DNA of 8,038 bases, from assembly GCA_949289625.1 (NCBI GenBank), contig CASEPH010000159.1, positions 1 through 8,038 of the forward strand, given 5' to 3'. This stretch comes from an uncultured Clostridia bacterium (GTDB taxonomy: Bacteria > Bacillota_A > Clostridia > Oscillospirales > Oscillospiraceae). The position numbers and the translations under genes were made by a program. Positions 6,468 to 8,038 of the stretch are shown here, in pieces. The notes beneath the pieces were generated by a model. The model ran no database searches. It was not told where the DNA came from and saw nothing but the letters and a program-made list of their open reading frames with translations. How positions within the stretch are numbered: position 1 is the stretch's first letter; each line of letters opens with the position of its first letter.

Positions 6468-6484
6468 TATATAGGATAATCACC

Positions 6485-6547
6485 GGCCATGAAAGAAGCT
6501 GTCTTCTTTTGGGGCTGTTGTTGGCAGATGGGACATGGCCTTTTTTT
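6485..6547 (+). terminator. Possible rightward terminator with T7 tail
   Basis: GGCCATG (6485-6491) pairs perfectly with CATGGCC (6534-6540), followed directly by seven T residues. A second hairpin, AAAGAAG with CTTCTTT (6492-6509), stacks just inside. The outer loop is long and the T7 run could instead be a lysine-coding A7 run on the other strand, so the call is tentative. No plus-strand gene lies upstream within the gap. Confidence 0.3.
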
Positions 6548-6604
6548 CGATGAAATACCTTCTTAATTATGGTCCGATTGCAGGAAATTCCTCACAGGTC
6601 CGTC

Positions 6605-7108
6605 CTATTTGTGTTCCTCGGTGGTAATGGTCAGAGCCAGGGAATGCCTGACATGGTCCCAGTAAAACGCCGCCATGGAGCATTTGACCACTTTGCCGGG
6701 AACAATGCCATAAAACCAAAGGGCGCCATCCGGCCCACGGCGAAAGGCGGCGTAATGATTGCGAGCTCCGGTGTAATACAGTACAATCCCAGCCCGAGCG
6801 GATTCCGCCAGCTGCTGGGCGTGAAAGGGACGAAGGGCATAGCGCAGTGGAAGCTGCTGCTTCTTTAGGGTATGGATCAGGGAAAACAGATGAAGGCCCA
6901 GCGCTCCATTGCCGAAAAGTGTCCGTTCCAGCTGGTGCAAAAGGGCTTCAGGATCTGGCGCAGAGTCCAGGGCTTTGAGAAAATTATAGCAGGCGATCCA
7001 GCCACAGCCGTTGCGGTCCGAGGAAGTATGGCCGAAATTGATATTGTCCGTCTGCCGCTGGTCAATGATGTATCCGTCGGGAGAGAGGGCCTCCAGTTTG
7101 ATACGCAT
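6605..7108 (-). CDS. C39-like cysteine-peptidase-fold protein, function unknown
   Basis: This 167-residue protein has no signal peptide or membrane segment and is probably cytoplasmic. The motif NGCGWIACYN places Cys35 at the start of a helix, as the nucleophile of papain-fold and C39-type peptidases is placed. ARNHYAAF supplies a well-spaced histidine (His118), followed by a WFYG strand and SMAAFY. This is a fold inference from motifs; I do not recognise a named family, and the substrate is unknown. There is no ABC transporter or leader-peptide gene next to it, so bacteriocin processing is not indicated. The ATG at 7108 is preceded by GGCGGTG at about seven bases. The gene has its own promoter (7139-7167). 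Its terminator is 137 bases downstream. Confidence 0.75.
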   Translation of the reverse strand: MRIKLEALSPDGYIIDQRQTDNINFGHTSSDRNGCGWIACYNFLKALDSAPDPEALLHQLERTLFGNGALGLHLFSLIHTLKKQQLPLRYALRPFHAQQLAESARAGIVLYYTGARNHYAAFRRGPDGALWFYGIVPGKVVKCSMAAFYWDHVRHSLALTITTEEHK

Positions 7109-7138
7109 AGCAGCACCGCCTTTCCTGTTTCTTTGTGT

Positions 7139-7167
7139 ATTGTAGCATAGAAGTGAATCTTTTGGAA
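7139..7167 (-). promoter_or_regulatory. Promoter of the C39-like gene
   Basis: On the minus strand an extended -10 (TG-C-TACAAT, hexamer 7144-7139) lies 17 bases from a weak -35 TTCCAA (7167-7162). The predicted leader is about 25 nt. The TG extension would compensate for the poor -35. Confidence 0.65.
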
Positions 7168-7198
7168 TCCTGTATTTTGGTGGGGCGCGTAGGTGGAG

Positions 7199-7234
7199 AA
7201 ATGAAACCGCAGACGTCCTGTTTGACGTCTGCGG
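7199..7234 (-). terminator. Intrinsic terminator of the MATE transporter gene
   Basis: A perfect 11-bp stem (arms 7207-7217 and 7224-7234) with a six-base loop starts about 30 bases beyond the transporter stop. Read leftward it is followed by TTTCATTTC. The interrupted T tract makes it a moderate terminator. Confidence 0.75.
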
Positions 7235-7263
7235 AGAAGGAGCGGTCCGTTAACGAAAAAGGT

Positions 7264-8038
7264 TTATGATTTTTCCACCACCAGCTTCCTGCGCTGCCAA
7301 TGGCCGGAGAAATAGTACAGAGTGGCCAGCAGTGCCGTCACCCAGATGGCCAGACTGTGGCCCAGGAAAAAGCCATTAAGGCCCATACCCAGAGAGATCC
7401 CAAACAGCAGGCTGAAGGCGATACGGGCTACCACGCCGTCCAGCAGTCCGATGGTCATGGACAGGGAGGTAAAGCCAATGCCGTTGATGACGGAATTAAA
7501 GCTGGAGTTCAGGATGGAGGCGGCAAAACCGATACAGGAGATCTGCAGGTACACCGGAGCCAGAGCCAGCACAGAGGGATCGGTGGTAAACAGGGAGAAA
7601 ATGGCCTTGGGGAACAGCAGGCAGACTGCAATAAAGGCTCCATAGACACAGGCGTTGAGGATTAGGCATGTATGGACAGATTGTTTGACTCGCGCAGGCT
7701 TTCCTGCGGCCATATTCTGACCCACCATGGAGGAGTTGGCCATGCTCATGCCCTGGGTAATAATGGAGGGGATGCTCTGCAGTTTGATGCCTGCGCCAAA
7801 GACAGCAGAGGCGGCCTCGCCATAGGAATTGATAAAGGAATGGACAAACAGCATGGATACACTGATAGCTGCGGATTGAAACGCCAGGGGAAGGCCAAGC
7901 TTCACCAGCAGGCCCAGAATCCGGCCATGGAGACGAAGGGACTGGCGAGTAAAGGAAAAACCGAAAGCCTCCTTGCGGCGGATCAGAAAGACTAGAGCGA
8001 ACAGAAAGGCCAGCCCCTGGGAGATCACTGTGGCAATT
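7264..8038 (-). CDS. MATE-family efflux transporter, C-terminal part
   Basis: The frame is open to the window edge, so the start lies beyond it; 257 residues are visible, roughly the second half of a protein that is usually about 440-460 residues. The part seen has about six hydrophobic segments. It also has the hallmarks of the second MATE repeat: LLVKLGLPLAFQSAAISVSMLFVHSFIN, a Met/Gly-rich segment GMSMANSSMVGQNMAAGKPARVKQ, and a short basic tail (RRKLVVEKS). MATE proteins export cationic drugs, dyes or metabolites across the cytoplasmic membrane by Na+ or H+ antiport. The substrate cannot be told from this half. A GTG codon at 8028 is internal, not a start, because the frame and family homology continue upstream of it (IATVISQGLAF). 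Confidence 0.93.
   Translation of the reverse strand, partial: IATVISQGLAFLFALVFLIRRKEAFGFSFTRQSLRLHGRILGLLVKLGLPLAFQSAAISVSMLFVHSFINSYGEAASAVFGAGIKLQSIPSIITQGMSMANSSMVGQNMAAGKPARVKQSVHTCLILNACVYGAFIAVCLLFPKAIFSLFTTDPSVLALAPVYLQISCIGFAASILNSSFNSVINGIGFTSLSMTIGLLDGVVARIAFSLLFGISLGMGLNGFFLGHSLAIWVTALLATLYYFSGHWQRRKLVVEKS

Larger units (their letters stand above)
6289..6604. other. 316-bp intergenic region between glyA and the C39-like gene
   Basis: The region holds the glyA promoter and palindromes (6308-6360), the terminator of the upstream minus-strand gene (6427-6467), and a 135-base stretch between that terminator and the C39-like stop. This last stretch contains a 7-bp hairpin (6492-6498 with 6503-6509), a T7-tailed dyad on the plus strand (6485-6547) and a short minus-strand reading frame without a start codon (6467-6551). 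I find no complete gene in it. Confidence 0.7.

Noticed and set aside
5260..6474. A 404-codon open frame on the plus strand, antisense to glyA
   Set aside because: It is the mirror of a strongly conserved gene, has no ribosome binding site, resembles no family, and is open only because of the codon bias of glyA.
6358..6474. A 38-codon plus-strand frame starting ATGTATGCA
   Set aside because: No ribosome binding site precedes it, and it runs through the minus-strand terminator hairpin.
1..8038. CRISPR array, insertion sequence, phage or defence cassette
   Set aside because: No regularly spaced repeats, transposase, integrase, toxin-antitoxin pair or restriction gene was found. Gene content and spacing look like core chromosome.

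Overview
The window looks like ordinary chromosome from a Gram-positive anaerobe of the class Clostridia, probably an Oscillospiraceae-like gut bacterium. This is an inference from several features: an S-layer-homology (SLH) surface protein carrying an InlB/Flg_new-type repeat, AGGAGG-like ribosome binding sites, vegetative promoters with 17-base spacers, intrinsic terminators with GC-rich stems, mid-range G+C, and small clostridial-type genes (a DUF6440-like protein and a membrane-anchored zinc ribbon). No rRNA, tRNA, CRISPR array, insertion sequence, phage gene or attachment site is visible.

Layout. Positions 3-1181 (+) hold the 3' part of an SLH-domain surface protein, followed by a strong terminator. 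A convergent stand-alone acyl carrier protein gene (1321-1554, -) has its own promoter and a leader of about 190 nt. A divergent, AT-rich gap of 400 bp separates it from a rightward three-gene operon: an NfeD-like membrane protein (1955-2428), an SPFH/stomatin-like protein (2463-3356) and a 58-residue DUF6440-like protein (3361-3537). A bidirectional terminator (3545-3585) closes that operon. Everything beyond is on the minus strand. In transcription order from the right edge these are a MATE-family transporter (cut by the window end), a C39-like cysteine-peptidase-fold protein of unknown role, serine hydroxymethyltransferase (glyA), a membrane-tethered calcineurin-like metallophosphoesterase, and a two-helix membrane protein with a C-terminal zinc ribbon.

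How the genes work together. The only clear functional unit is the NfeD/SPFH pair, which belongs to the widespread flotillin/stomatin-NfeD partnership in membrane organisation; the small third gene is tightly linked to it. The minus-strand genes are mostly separate transcription units. MATE, the C39-like gene and glyA are each followed by a terminator, and glyA and the C39-like gene have clear promoters. The metallophosphoesterase has no convincing promoter or terminator of its own.

I see no evident new multi-gene system. The points most worth a second look are the nested palindromes over the glyA promoter, a possible rightward transcript from that region ending in a T7-tailed hairpin, a short Cys-Pro-Ile-Cys reading frame that lacks a start codon by one base, the SPFH-linked 58-residue gene, the orphan C39-like protein, and the internally duplicated SLH protein with an acidic tail.
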